56,495 nt of DNA from a virus: positions 1-56,495 of IMG/VR virus record IMGVR_UViG_3300021962_000129. One strand, given 5' to 3'. Positions 31,680 through 41,290 of this stretch are shown here, one piece after another (the first letter of the stretch is position 1; each line of letters opens with the position of its first letter). The notes below the pieces were generated by a model, which saw nothing but the letters and a program-made list of their open reading frames with translations, made no database searches and had not been told where the DNA came from. Made by a program: the position numbers and the translations under genes.

Positions 31680-34600
31680 TTAATTATTCATGTAAATTGA
31701 TGTAATAAGTTGGGTTTCCGCACTATATTTAGCATTACTTAACCAATTTGGATCTAATCTATAATTTAATCTACTACCACCACTTACTTCAAGTGCTTCT
31801 TGAGTTACCGAGGCTACTCTACTAGCTTTCCCAAACTTAGACATGCTTCCAGTAATCTCTCTAAAGTATTTAAATATATGATAGATATGTTCTCTAGTAA
31901 GATCTACTCTATATTCCTTACAATATAAATCTCCCACTGGAAGATAATTTATTGAAGAAACTAATACTTTACTCCACTTATTTAAAGTTAAGTCTACAAG
32001 ATTAATTTTATCTAAGTAGAACGACCTATCTTGATTTGGATAAGGGAATATATCAATTATGTAATTTTGATTTTCCCTATGTACTTCACTATTTGTATCG
32101 AAATAATGTTTAGGAACAAATATAGGTCTGTTGTTAGTATTAAAAGTTAATTCACATAAAGTAAAGTCAGAAGCATTTAAATTATATAAATTTGAATACT
32201 CAATACACCCGTCAAATTGAGATGATAAAGTATACTCTCTGGGAGTTAACTCTATTTTATGAGCAAAGTCTTGTTTAACTGTATCAAAATTAATCGATGA
32301 GATTGGCGTATAAGTCCAAACTTTGTCTTTGCCGTAAATCCAAGTCCATCCGTTTTCATTAGCTGTGTGAATAAATATTCCAACAGAACCGTTTCCAAAT
32401 TTCTTAAAATCATCAGAAGCAAACAAACACAAGAAGTCTAGTTTGAATTCATGATTTGGTAAAAGAAGATTTGTAGAGATTGGGTGTCCATCTGACTGAA
32501 GATGATTGTAAGACTTTACATCAAATCTTAATCTTGGTAATCCAGACCTAGCTCTTGAAGTAATTTCAATAATGTTATTATTAATTACAAACGAATAATC
32601 TCTATCACCATAAGTTTTATAAGGTTGCTTACCTAAATTATATATTGTAAATTTATTTTCAGTATTAGATCCTAATGTATGAATTAAATCTATACCTTGT
32701 AATATACCTGAGTTAGCTATTTCAGTGGATCCAAATTTAAACGTAGATGTTTCTAATACTCTAGATCCATTTGTCCCTCCTGCCGATGGGAAGAACGGCT
32801 CACCAGCGTAAATGGAACTTACTGAAGATATAGAACTTACAACTAAGTTTGGATGAGCGGTAACGATACTTCCAAATTTTGTAAAATCAGAATTAACTAG
32901 AATTGATCCGAAAGTATGACCAAAAATATTTGGCCCGTTTAAAAATAAATTATTTTTTAATAATGAATGTCTTTTGAAAGTTCTGCAATAAACATTATAA
33001 AGTTTATGTAATTCTTTTCCAAATTTAAAATTCTTGTAGTCTGAATAATTACTTGGGAATCCAGTATCTTGTTCAGTTAAACTATTAGCTATTGATTGAA
33101 TTACATTCTTCCAAGGTAATTCATTAATATAAGAATTTAAATTTTGTTCAACTATAGCTGAAGCTAGAACATTCTTAGAGGTTTCGCCAATATAAAACAT
33201 CACTTGCATGATGTTATCTAATTGACCTCTATCAACTGCATAACCGTAAGAATTTTGTTCTAACCTATTCTCCGCTAATTTAGATTCAAAAAATAAATCT
33301 GCTATATCAGAACCCATAACAAGGTTTGATGATCCATCATAGTGAACTAAATTATCATATATGTTTAAATTGGGAGTTGGGTCGTATAAATATAAATTAC
33401 TGTTTTGATTTTGTAAAGAACTTAAATAATATCTAATAGTAGGTATGTAGTATTCCCAAGCAAAGGCTGGGGAATTTGCACTATACCTTGTATCAGGTAA
33501 AGACATTATCCAAATTGGTTGCTCCCTATAAATATTTAAATAATTAGATTTAACATAAGATTCTAAATTACTTTTTATATTTTGTATAGAGTTAACATAA
33601 CGAATAGTAAATTCTTCATATGTTTCGTCTAAAAATTTAGATGCAGCAAAATTAGTTCCTAAAAAGCTTACTGCTCCTCTATAAACTAATCTATTACCAT
33701 AAAGATTTTTTAGATAATTTACAGCACTAGTAATCCAATCTTTGTATATTGTTAAACATTCTCCAGTGTTTGCAACATCCCAATCATTAATAGTATTATC
33801 ATTTCCTAATATAGGAGATAGCCCTGCTACTAGGTTTGTATCTGAGTCGGGCGCAGATAGTCCAAAAGAATTAGGTAAAGAGAAATAAACTATGTAAGAG
33901 TTTCTATCATATTTTTTATAAAGCTCATAACCAAAAGTCCAATGTGGTCCTATTGCAGAAGCTATACCTGTTACTTGTAATATACCCGAGTTCTTACCCG
34001 GTTGTAGTAACTGAAAATTTGATGAACTAGGTATAAATAAATAAGTACCACTAACGTTATTTTTTATTTCTGTATACAAGGTGTCCATAGCGGACAAAGT
34101 ATTCTCTACTCCACCAGCCAAACTATCTCCAAACCAAAAATAAATGTCTATAGGATCTATTACTGAGGCTGGACCTCTACATGGAAAAGTATTACTTACA
34201 GCTAAACCAGAGTAAATAGAACTAGAATTTAATCCTTCACAGCCGTTATAAATCGGTGGAATCCTATCGTAATCTGGAATATTTACATACTGTTGAGAGG
34301 AAGGTATTAAACCTAGTGGTAAAAACCCTAATGAAGATAATGAATTTTCTCTTACATAACTCTCAAAAGTTGTAGGCATGTTAAATCCGGTTCTGCTGTA
34401 GTAACCGAAATTAGACATGGTTGATTTAAAGTTTCTTCTTCTAAAACTTTTTCTAGGAGCAGCAATTAAACCTGATAACATTAGTGAATCCACTACGCTA
34501 TCAACTGAAGTTCTGCTAGCTACATTGAAGGGTAATGATCTGCCTCTCTTGTAAAAATTCAAATCATGACCAGAGACTTCTGTGTTCCCAAAACAAAAAT

Positions 34601-36578
34601 TATCTGAATTGTTTAGTTCTGGATGTTCCTTAATATCCACCCAGTATAAATTTAAAGCATCATCTCTCGATACAAAATTATCAATAGATGACGTTCTAAT
34701 CATTAATTGATTTATTGCATGAATGGGTGTAAAGTCATCTAAGAGTTTTCCTAGAGTCCTCATTCCTTCTCTAGTGTTAAAAGTAAACTCTGTGTCTTTA
34801 AAATCAAACTCATCAATATCAAAAAGAAGTTTGAAGTGAGAAGATTTACCATTCCATAAAGACAAATACTCTGTCTTTTTATTTGAAATATCTAATATTA
34901 AAGAGTCCCAATTAGGTGGATACTGAACACCAGAAGTAAATATTAACCAACTATAACCTAATGAGACATCGTCATTTGATTTAATTGAATTAATTAATAT
35001 ATAATTTCCAACTTGATTTGCAAAAGTTCTTGGAACTCCGAAACAAATTAATTGATCAATTATAAAATCAACAATATTTGACGACAATTTTTGGTATATG
35101 TAAAATTGATATTCTTCAAAAGGTGGTACTAAGAAATCTCTCCCTCTATATTTGAATAATCTTTCTGAATTTATTGAGGCTTGTGTTCCGTTATACCAAA
35201 ACTTTAAATCAAACGTTTCTGCTATTCTTAAAATTATTTCATCAACAGCACAACGAACGGACTCGTCTAAACTAGAAGCTATATAAGTAACATTAAATTC
35301 TCTAGCTTTAGATTCTGTCCAAGTATCGAAATCTTTAAATAAACTTGATTCAGTTGCTAAAGAATAATAAATTAAATGAGGCACATAAGATTCCCACATT
35401 TCAACTATTGAAGTTGAAACATCTAAAGAATCTTTTGTGAATAAAGAATTTAAAACAAATTGAAGAGACTTTTTTGTTCCCGCTGCTTTATAAACAGATA
35501 CTGCATTTAATAGTTGAATTCTCCATTTCAAAGGATCTGAACCAAACAAAGACCATCCTAAAAGATCAGCCAAATAAGGGAGATACTCATCAGGACAATT
35601 TAAAGGATCATTTAATGTTTCTAATAATTGAACTGAATTTGAATAATCTGCGAATGCGTAGGATATCCCTTTAAGATACCTGTGAAAGGGTCCTTGAGGT
35701 TCTCTTCCATCTTGATAAGTTCCTAACGTTTGAAACTCTTCAAAAGATTCTTTAACTTTAGTATCAGATCTATCAGAATAATCTGGGGAATATACTATAT
35801 CTACAAGAGTTTTTAACTTATCTAATTGTTGTAATCCACTGGTGTAGGTTGTGTCTGGTAAATTTAAATCTGGTAAATAATCTGTTGGTATAAACCCTAA
35901 AGGAAACCAAGTAGTTCTGTTTATAGAAAAGTTTCTAAATACATACTCAGTCAAACATTTAATTGCATCATTTAAAACAAACTTCTTATTAAACCAAAAT
36001 CTTTCAGTCAGAACATCAGCCAAAATTGTATAACCGTGATAACTAGCTCCAGAAACATTTAGTAAATAAATCCAAGATAAATTTGTTAAAAGATATTCAT
36101 GTAATGAACTAGAATTAACTCCTATAAAATTAGCTGTTGGGTTATTTAATCTTATTGAAGGTAATAATGTTGAAGATAAATAGTCTTTAAATTGAGAACT
36201 TGTGTCAAAATCTGAAAAAGTTTTTCCAACTCTATATAAAATTTTTCTTTCAAATTCTAAATTATCATAATCAGTTAGTTTGTTTTCTGATATAAAAAAC
36301 TTACTTAAACCATCAATAGAACTTATAGAAGACAACAAATTGTTTGATGATACTGGAGTTACTCCATTTATTCCACTTAGTATTACATCAGAATAATGGT
36401 TAGCTATATTAATGTGGGTATTTATTAATTCATCAACAATATTTAACTGTGTACCACTTGCGGCTAAATCTTCGTCAATATAAAATTTAGGAGTTATAAT
36501 CTCAGTAGCTTTAACATAATTTCTTTTGTAGAAATTTTTTGGAGCATCTACCGTTATTTTTCTGAATTTACTACTCAT
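31680..36578 (-). CDS. Large baseplate wedge protein (gp7/gpI-like) with embedded SGNH esterase-like domain
   Basis: 1632 aa. Around residues 315-400 ('CPDEYLPYLADLLGW', 'VYKAAGTKKSLQFVLN') it matches phage tail protein I (P2 gpI), the wedge core shared with T4 gp7. From about 810 to 1090 there is an SGNH/GDSL-hydrolase-like insert, closest to the sialate O-acetylesterase type: 'FWFGDSLAGG' (Ser819), 'SFLGTNFAA' (Asn976) and 'YDNLVHYDG' (Asp1075, His1079). The C-terminal 500 residues are beta-rich. Inference: structural wedge carrying a domain able to remove acetyl groups from host surface sugars. It overlaps the gp6 gene by 4 nt (ATGA). Confidence 0.75.
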   Translation of the reverse strand: MSSKFRKITVDAPKNFYKRNYVKATEIITPKFYIDEDLAASGTQLNIVDELINTHINIANHYSDVILSGINGVTPVSSNNLLSSISSIDGLSKFFISENKLTDYDNLEFERKILYRVGKTFSDFDTSSQFKDYLSSTLLPSIRLNNPTANFIGVNSSSLHEYLLTNLSWIYLLNVSGASYHGYTILADVLTERFWFNKKFVLNDAIKCLTEYVFRNFSINRTTWFPLGFIPTDYLPDLNLPDTTYTSGLQQLDKLKTLVDIVYSPDYSDRSDTKVKESFEEFQTLGTYQDGREPQGPFHRYLKGISYAFADYSNSVQLLETLNDPLNCPDEYLPYLADLLGWSLFGSDPLKWRIQLLNAVSVYKAAGTKKSLQFVLNSLFTKDSLDVSTSIVEMWESYVPHLIYYSLATESSLFKDFDTWTESKAREFNVTYIASSLDESVRCAVDEIILRIAETFDLKFWYNGTQASINSERLFKYRGRDFLVPPFEEYQFYIYQKLSSNIVDFIIDQLICFGVPRTFANQVGNYILINSIKSNDDVSLGYSWLIFTSGVQYPPNWDSLILDISNKKTEYLSLWNGKSSHFKLLFDIDEFDFKDTEFTFNTREGMRTLGKLLDDFTPIHAINQLMIRTSSIDNFVSRDDALNLYWVDIKEHPELNNSDNFCFGNTEVSGHDLNFYKRGRSLPFNVASRTSVDSVVDSLMLSGLIAAPRKSFRRRNFKSTMSNFGYYSRTGFNMPTTFESYVRENSLSSLGFLPLGLIPSSQQYVNIPDYDRIPPIYNGCEGLNSSSIYSGLAVSNTFPCRGPASVIDPIDIYFWFGDSLAGGVENTLSAMDTLYTEIKNNVSGTYLFIPSSSNFQLLQPGKNSGILQVTGIASAIGPHWTFGYELYKKYDRNSYIVYFSLPNSFGLSAPDSDTNLVAGLSPILGNDNTINDWDVANTGECLTIYKDWITSAVNYLKNLYGNRLVYRGAVSFLGTNFAASKFLDETYEEFTIRYVNSIQNIKSNLESYVKSNYLNIYREQPIWIMSLPDTRYSANSPAFAWEYYIPTIRYYLSSLQNQNSNLYLYDPTPNLNIYDNLVHYDGSSNLVMGSDIADLFFESKLAENRLEQNSYGYAVDRGQLDNIMQVMFYIGETSKNVLASAIVEQNLNSYINELPWKNVIQSIANSLTEQDTGFPSNYSDYKNFKFGKELHKLYNVYCRTFKRHSLLKNNLFLNGPNIFGHTFGSILVNSDFTKFGSIVTAHPNLVVSSISSVSSIYAGEPFFPSAGGTNGSRVLETSTFKFGSTEIANSGILQGIDLIHTLGSNTENKFTIYNLGKQPYKTYGDRDYSFVINNNIIEITSRARSGLPRLRFDVKSYNHLQSDGHPISTNLLLPNHEFKLDFLCLFASDDFKKFGNGSVGIFIHTANENGWTWIYGKDKVWTYTPISSINFDTVKQDFAHKIELTPREYTLSSQFDGCIEYSNLYNLNASDFTLCELTFNTNNRPIFVPKHYFDTNSEVHRENQNYIIDIFPYPNQDRSFYLDKINLVDLTLNKWSKVLVSSINYLPVGDLYCKEYRVDLTREHIYHIFKYFREITGSMSKFGKASRVASVTQEALEVSGGSRLNYRLDPNWLSNAKYSAETQLITSIYMNN

Positions 36579-38188
36579 AGTTCAAATGCCATTATAATTG
36601 ATAAATTATTTAATTGAATAACTTCATTAAATTGTAATCTAATTGTTTGAGGTAAATTGTCTAAAGTAGCATACCTAACTTCAGGAACTTGATCAAAAAT
36701 TTCTCTTGTAATTTCTTGAGAAGAAAAGGTTCTACCAAATTCAATATTATCTACATTAAAAAAATTAACTATAACGTTTTGTACTGCTAATTTAATTTCT
36801 GATTCACGTTGTCTATAAATAGCATCACATTTAATTGTAAATATTGGATCGATTGTCCTAACTAACCCATCAACAGCCACGACTTCATCAGTCAACATCT
36901 TTTTAGGTTCTATCGCTGTTAATAATTGTCTTTTAAATTCTGGTGTTGCTCTTTTAAATTGAGTGGCACTGGCTTTTTCTAAAACATAAAGATCAATAAT
37001 ATTAGCGGAAGAGAAAGCTTTTCTAACAGTAACTGTTCCTTTTCCTACTGTACCAAGACTACTTTTGAAAGTATTTACAAAAGATCTGTAATCGTCTAAA
37101 GTAACTAATCGATCTTGTGATTTATATAAAAGAGGTGCGTACCGTTTAGCGTTTTCAATAGTTTGAGCCGGAGAACCTCCTGCTGCTAGCGATATATTCT
37201 CTACTGTTCCGGTGTCAGACCCTAAGTTAGAATTAGAAGAGTTATAGAATTCTACCGTTATGGGAGCATTTATTGTGCTCTTACCTACGTTACCTCTTGT
37301 TCCTCCTCCTGTTCTATAATAAACAACATAATTATCTCCAATATTTGGAGACTTTCCTAAAAGATTATCGCCAAAAAATATTTGACCTGTAAAGGATTCA
37401 TCAGTTGCTAACTGAAAAACCTTATCATTTGGTCCTGATGCATAAAAAATGTTTTCAACTTGAATATAATTTCCTGTTGTTTCTGCTGCTCCTTCAATTA
37501 ATACTTGAACACTACCTTCAATAATCGGTGATTGATTTAATTGAATTGTTTTTATAGCATCAGTCTCTGTAAAAATACCTTCTTGTTTTACATAATTACC
37601 TTCTAAAAACATCAAATTTGTTAATATTGAACTAGTAGTAGCTTCTGATTTAAAAATTTCTAAGTCATCTGATGGATCATCAAAAATAACTTTTCCATCT
37701 GGTGAAGTTTTATATAAAGTAAAAGATAATTGAGACGAATCTTCTGGAGATGTAACTGTAACAACTCTTTGTGATGACGATATTCTTACATAATCTGAAG
37801 AGTTAGACCATTTAGCATTTTGAAAAGTTATACGAGCATTCGCAGCCGACGCTGTAGGTCCTCTTAATCTAATACCTATTAATGATAACAATTTTCTAAC
37901 ACTTGATCTAGTTCTTGCCGTTGCTAAATAATTTTCATTAGCTAGATAATCTGCCTTGTAAGATAGCATATGTCCCATAGCAGCAGTTAATTCTAAGAAC
38001 ATTACGCCCATGTCCGATGCAACAAAAAAATTATAATCTAAAGGATAAGCAGCTCTAATATAATTAACTAAGTTATTTCGCAAAGATAAAAAATCTGTTG
38101 CTGCAAAGTCTAACAAAGATTCTTTTTTAGAATCGTCTAATCTAACTTTTTTCAAAAAGTCGGATGTAATTGCTCCTTGGAATGCCAT
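36575..38188 (-). CDS. gp6: Baseplate wedge protein (gp6/gpJ-like)
   Basis: 537 aa (T4 gp6 is 660). N-terminal 'DFAATDFLSLRNNLVNYIRA' and 'GVMFLELTAAMGHMLSYKAD' followed by 'ENYLATARTRSSVRKLLSLI' is the standard baseplate J/gp6 opening. 'GGGTRGNVGK' near 290 and 'PLLYKSQDRLVTLDDYRSFV' are also typical. Forms the inner ring of the baseplate that holds the wedges together and changes shape on contraction. Between gp25 (1-nt gap) and the gp7-like gene, the order seen in many contractile systems. Confidence 0.9.
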   Translation of the reverse strand: MAFQGAITSDFLKKVRLDDSKKESLLDFAATDFLSLRNNLVNYIRAAYPLDYNFFVASDMGVMFLELTAAMGHMLSYKADYLANENYLATARTRSSVRKLLSLIGIRLRGPTASAANARITFQNAKWSNSSDYVRISSSQRVVTVTSPEDSSQLSFTLYKTSPDGKVIFDDPSDDLEIFKSEATTSSILTNLMFLEGNYVKQEGIFTETDAIKTIQLNQSPIIEGSVQVLIEGAAETTGNYIQVENIFYASGPNDKVFQLATDESFTGQIFFGDNLLGKSPNIGDNYVVYYRTGGGTRGNVGKSTINAPITVEFYNSSNSNLGSDTGTVENISLAAGGSPAQTIENAKRYAPLLYKSQDRLVTLDDYRSFVNTFKSSLGTVGKGTVTVRKAFSSANIIDLYVLEKASATQFKRATPEFKRQLLTAIEPKKMLTDEVVAVDGLVRTIDPIFTIKCDAIYRQRESEIKLAVQNVIVNFFNVDNIEFGRTFSSQEITREIFDQVPEVRYATLDNLPQTIRLQFNEVIQLNNLSIIMAFEL

Positions 38189-38189
38189 A

Positions 38190-38651
38190 TTAAACCTCTA
38201 TGTTAACTTCAAATAAAGAATTTTCTTCTTCTTTAATTTTACAAAATAATTTTATTGTTAAGTTTGCAACAAATCCAGCATCTGACAAACTTTGTGTATA
38301 TAATTTTAAATCTTTTATTTCTACATAAGGAGCATAATCTTTAATTACTTTTACTATATAAATTTTTAAATCTTCTATTAATAAATCTGTTAAAGGTTGA
38401 AATAAATATCTCTTTATGTCTAACCCATAATTAGGTAGCATAAATCTTTCACCGGGTGATGTTTTTAAAAGTTGAGTAATGTTTCTTTTTATTATTTTTG
38501 GTCCACTAATTAAAGAAATATATCCCGTCGAAGGATTTTCGTGCATAGGATAAGTTAAACCATAAAGATTAAATAGCTTAGATTTGGATCTAAGATTGGC
38601 CTCTTTTGTGTTTTCAAAACCTATTACAGTTGTATCTAAATTAACAGCCAT
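38190..38651 (-). CDS. gp25: Baseplate wedge protein (gp25-like)
   Basis: 153 aa (T4 gp25 is 132). 'ITQLLKTSPGERFMLPNYGL' followed by 'DIKRYLFQPLTDLL' is the gp25/gpW signature (GER..lP.yG.....lF.P). It binds the sheath base and the gp6 ring and starts sheath polymerisation. Despite the family's old 'lysozyme-like' name, no lysozyme catalytic residues are present. Within a tightly packed baseplate operon (1-nt spacing either side). Confidence 0.92.
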   Translation of the reverse strand: MAVNLDTTVIGFENTKEANLRSKSKLFNLYGLTYPMHENPSTGYISLISGPKIIKRNITQLLKTSPGERFMLPNYGLDIKRYLFQPLTDLLIEDLKIYIVKVIKDYAPYVEIKDLKLYTQSLSDAGFVANLTIKLFCKIKEEENSLFEVNIEV

Positions 38652-38652
38652 G

Positions 38653-41268
38653 TTATATTTCTATATTCTTAAAGAAGCTTTTTTGAGCTTCATAGTTATT
38701 TAGAACTTCATCAGAAGTTAAATATTTATTATAAAATTTAAAACTTCCTAAGTAACCATTTAAACCAGACTTCTGTCCTCCATATTGTCCTCCTAAGAAG
38801 TTCCCATTTGGGAATGCATCAGTGTAACCCCCACCTATAACCCAAGGAGTATACTTTACAGGCTCAATTCCATAACAGTATTCAGGAGCATTAGAAAGAG
38901 ATATAGCGGCATATTGGAGGCTATTAGCTTGAATCCAAGAAGGAACTTTCGGCATTTGTCTTTGTGATACTGGAAACACTAAGTTGATAGCAGAAGCCCC
39001 AATTAAAGATCCGTCTAAATAAACACTTAATAAATTTTCTATGGGGTTTAAAGTTATAGCTACATGACAAAAGCTACTTGTGATAGCACTAAATGATAAG
39101 TTATTATTTTCAGACAAAGGTTCATTTATTAACTTTTTAAAACAAAATGGTTCAAAAGTTGCAAAACAATTTCCTTCTTCTGCTACATCAGATTTATTTA
39201 TAAATCCTATTGTTGAAGCATCTAGTGATTGAGTTGGAGCTATAAAAAAACTAGTAGAGCTTGTGTAATTTAAATTATCGTTAGATTCTGCTGGCAATCC
39301 TTTTGTTATTCTTACATCTCTAGTAAACCCAATCAACAATCCTCTAACAACATCTGACCCAAAATTAGGAACTATCCTGTTTAGGTCTGGTTGAGCAGAC
39401 ACCCCTTCTTGTAGTCCAAAATTTTCATTAGCTAAAATTATTTGATATTGTTGTTGTACGCCTCCTGTGCTACTTGGAATAATACTAGAGGCATGTATCC
39501 AAAAGTCTATGGTTGCTCCTTGTTTTGAATACATCAAATCATTTAATTGTTTAGCCTCATTTAAAACAACACTATTATTCAATCCAATAATATCACCAGT
39601 CGAATTTAATTTAACAATACCATTTAAATATGGAATACCTAAACCTTTATTAAATACTGATTCAATACTTGACGAAATTAGTTTACCATTTAATAAGTTG
39701 TTATTTGTTACACAGTTGTCTAGTAAAAATTCTTGTGAGCTAGGAAGTTCAACATTTGTTTCTAAAAAATTGTAAACAGCTAATAATCTGTCTGTAACTA
39801 TTTTTGTTGATGCTGGAAGTATTGTAGCATCTGTTCCTGAATAAGAACTTGTACTTTGTAAAATGTTAGCTTCTCCAATTATGGATAGTGCTAAGTGATC
39901 TAATTCAGTTATTATATTATCTTTAGGTGGATTTACATATGTCGCAGATATAGGTAAAATTATTCCATCAACATCATCAAAATCTAAAGTTAGATTTTTT
40001 TGTTTTTCTATATCAAATAAAATGTTTCTATTTGATAAGTAAGAGAAATCATTTAATGGAATTTTTCCGGGAGAATATTTTGTTGAACCAAAAGTTATAG
40101 CTAACTCAATTTGTTTTTTTCTTTTATTTATTTTTTGTTGAAACGCTGCATTTTCAGATAATAATGATTGTCTTAAATTAAATATATCGGCTTCGCTAGA
40201 ATTAGAATCATTTTCTAAATCTACAATGTGTGAGGATAAATCATAAATTCTTTTATTCCTTTGAGCTATTAATTGTTCTAAATAATTATCTTGATCATAA
40301 TAAGGTCTAATTAAAGATGAATCATTTATTTTGTTTATGTCAAGAACATTGTTTACATACTCTTTAACTTCTTTACTTGATATTCCCTTACCTCGACCTC
40401 CAAGATTTGGGTCTTGTTCAAAATTCCAGAATATGTTATTCTGTAATTCATTTTTTCTTCTTGTTATTTCTGTGAATATTGGAGATAATCCGTTAGATTG
40501 GGAATCATAATAAATACCATCAACAGATAATATAAATTGACCTTTTTTAGTTTTGGGTGGTCCAAAAGACAATCTGAAGATTTCTTTTGGTTGTTCTACT
40601 ATTTGAGAAGGTTGTGCAAATAATGGTAATAAACCACTAGTATCTACAGTAGAATCAAATTTTGGCTCTAAGTTTGGGTTACGTCTTCTTCTAGCTAATT
40701 CAGAATCTATTCTATTAATTAAATCATCTGCTCTATTAATAAAAGCATTTGTATCATTTAAATAACTTAACTCACTTTCTAATCTATCCTTAACATATTG
40801 ATTTTGTGGACCCATAGCTCCAGCAGTCTGACCTTTTAAATTCTTTCCATATGATTCAATACAGGATTTAGCTTCTTGTATTTCATTATAAAGGTTTTGA
40901 TAATCTGCATATAAGGATGCTCCATAAGCTGTTAAAGCTTGAATGTACCCTTGAACTTGAGCTATCAATGAGAATAATTCTATGCCAAATAGTGAAAACT
41001 TTGAAAGAAATGCTAACCTACCATTCTCATCAATAATATCTTGAAGACCAAAAGTGTCTCTAATCCAAGCTATAAAAGCTTGGATATCTGCCTCCGCAGC
41101 CATTCTACCTTGTAGAACCTGCATTCTTATTAATGCTAATACAGGTGAGGGTAATAAAGACAATGCTTTAGCTCCTAAGTTTAACATACATGGAGGTACT
41201 CCCCCTTGTTGAGCTAAATTACCTAAAGGATCATCATCCTGCAAAAAAGATTCTACATTAAAGCCCAT
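38653..41268 (-). CDS. Baseplate-associated protein with C-terminal LamG/lectin-like domain
   Basis: 871 aa. The first half is helical and coiled-coil-rich ('YNEIQEAKSCIESYGK', 'RKKQIELAITFG'). Residues about 590-871 look like a concanavalin A-like/LamG domain: 'ATIDFWIHASSI', 'CHVAITLNPIENLLSVYLDG' and the typical end 'LGSFKFYNKYLTSDEVLNNY'. Such domains often bind sugars. The pairing suggests a structural stem with a binding head. The ATG lacks a clear Shine-Dalgarno; the 22-nt gap before it is AT-rich. Role in host recognition is inference. Confidence 0.7.
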   Translation of the reverse strand: MGFNVESFLQDDDPLGNLAQQGGVPPCMLNLGAKALSLLPSPVLALIRMQVLQGRMAAEADIQAFIAWIRDTFGLQDIIDENGRLAFLSKFSLFGIELFSLIAQVQGYIQALTAYGASLYADYQNLYNEIQEAKSCIESYGKNLKGQTAGAMGPQNQYVKDRLESELSYLNDTNAFINRADDLINRIDSELARRRRNPNLEPKFDSTVDTSGLLPLFAQPSQIVEQPKEIFRLSFGPPKTKKGQFILSVDGIYYDSQSNGLSPIFTEITRRKNELQNNIFWNFEQDPNLGGRGKGISSKEVKEYVNNVLDINKINDSSLIRPYYDQDNYLEQLIAQRNKRIYDLSSHIVDLENDSNSSEADIFNLRQSLLSENAAFQQKINKRKKQIELAITFGSTKYSPGKIPLNDFSYLSNRNILFDIEKQKNLTLDFDDVDGIILPISATYVNPPKDNIITELDHLALSIIGEANILQSTSSYSGTDATILPASTKIVTDRLLAVYNFLETNVELPSSQEFLLDNCVTNNNLLNGKLISSSIESVFNKGLGIPYLNGIVKLNSTGDIIGLNNSVVLNEAKQLNDLMYSKQGATIDFWIHASSIIPSSTGGVQQQYQIILANENFGLQEGVSAQPDLNRIVPNFGSDVVRGLLIGFTRDVRITKGLPAESNDNLNYTSSTSFFIAPTQSLDASTIGFINKSDVAEEGNCFATFEPFCFKKLINEPLSENNNLSFSAITSSFCHVAITLNPIENLLSVYLDGSLIGASAINLVFPVSQRQMPKVPSWIQANSLQYAAISLSNAPEYCYGIEPVKYTPWVIGGGYTDAFPNGNFLGGQYGGQKSGLNGYLGSFKFYNKYLTSDEVLNNYEAQKSFFKNIEI

Positions 41269-41290
41269 AATCTATTATTTATATATCGTA

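Noticed and set aside
41276-41283. TATAAATA on the minus strand before the 871-aa gene
   Set aside because: It ends only 8 nt before the ATG, too close to serve as a -10 element with any leader; probably chance in AT-rich sequence.
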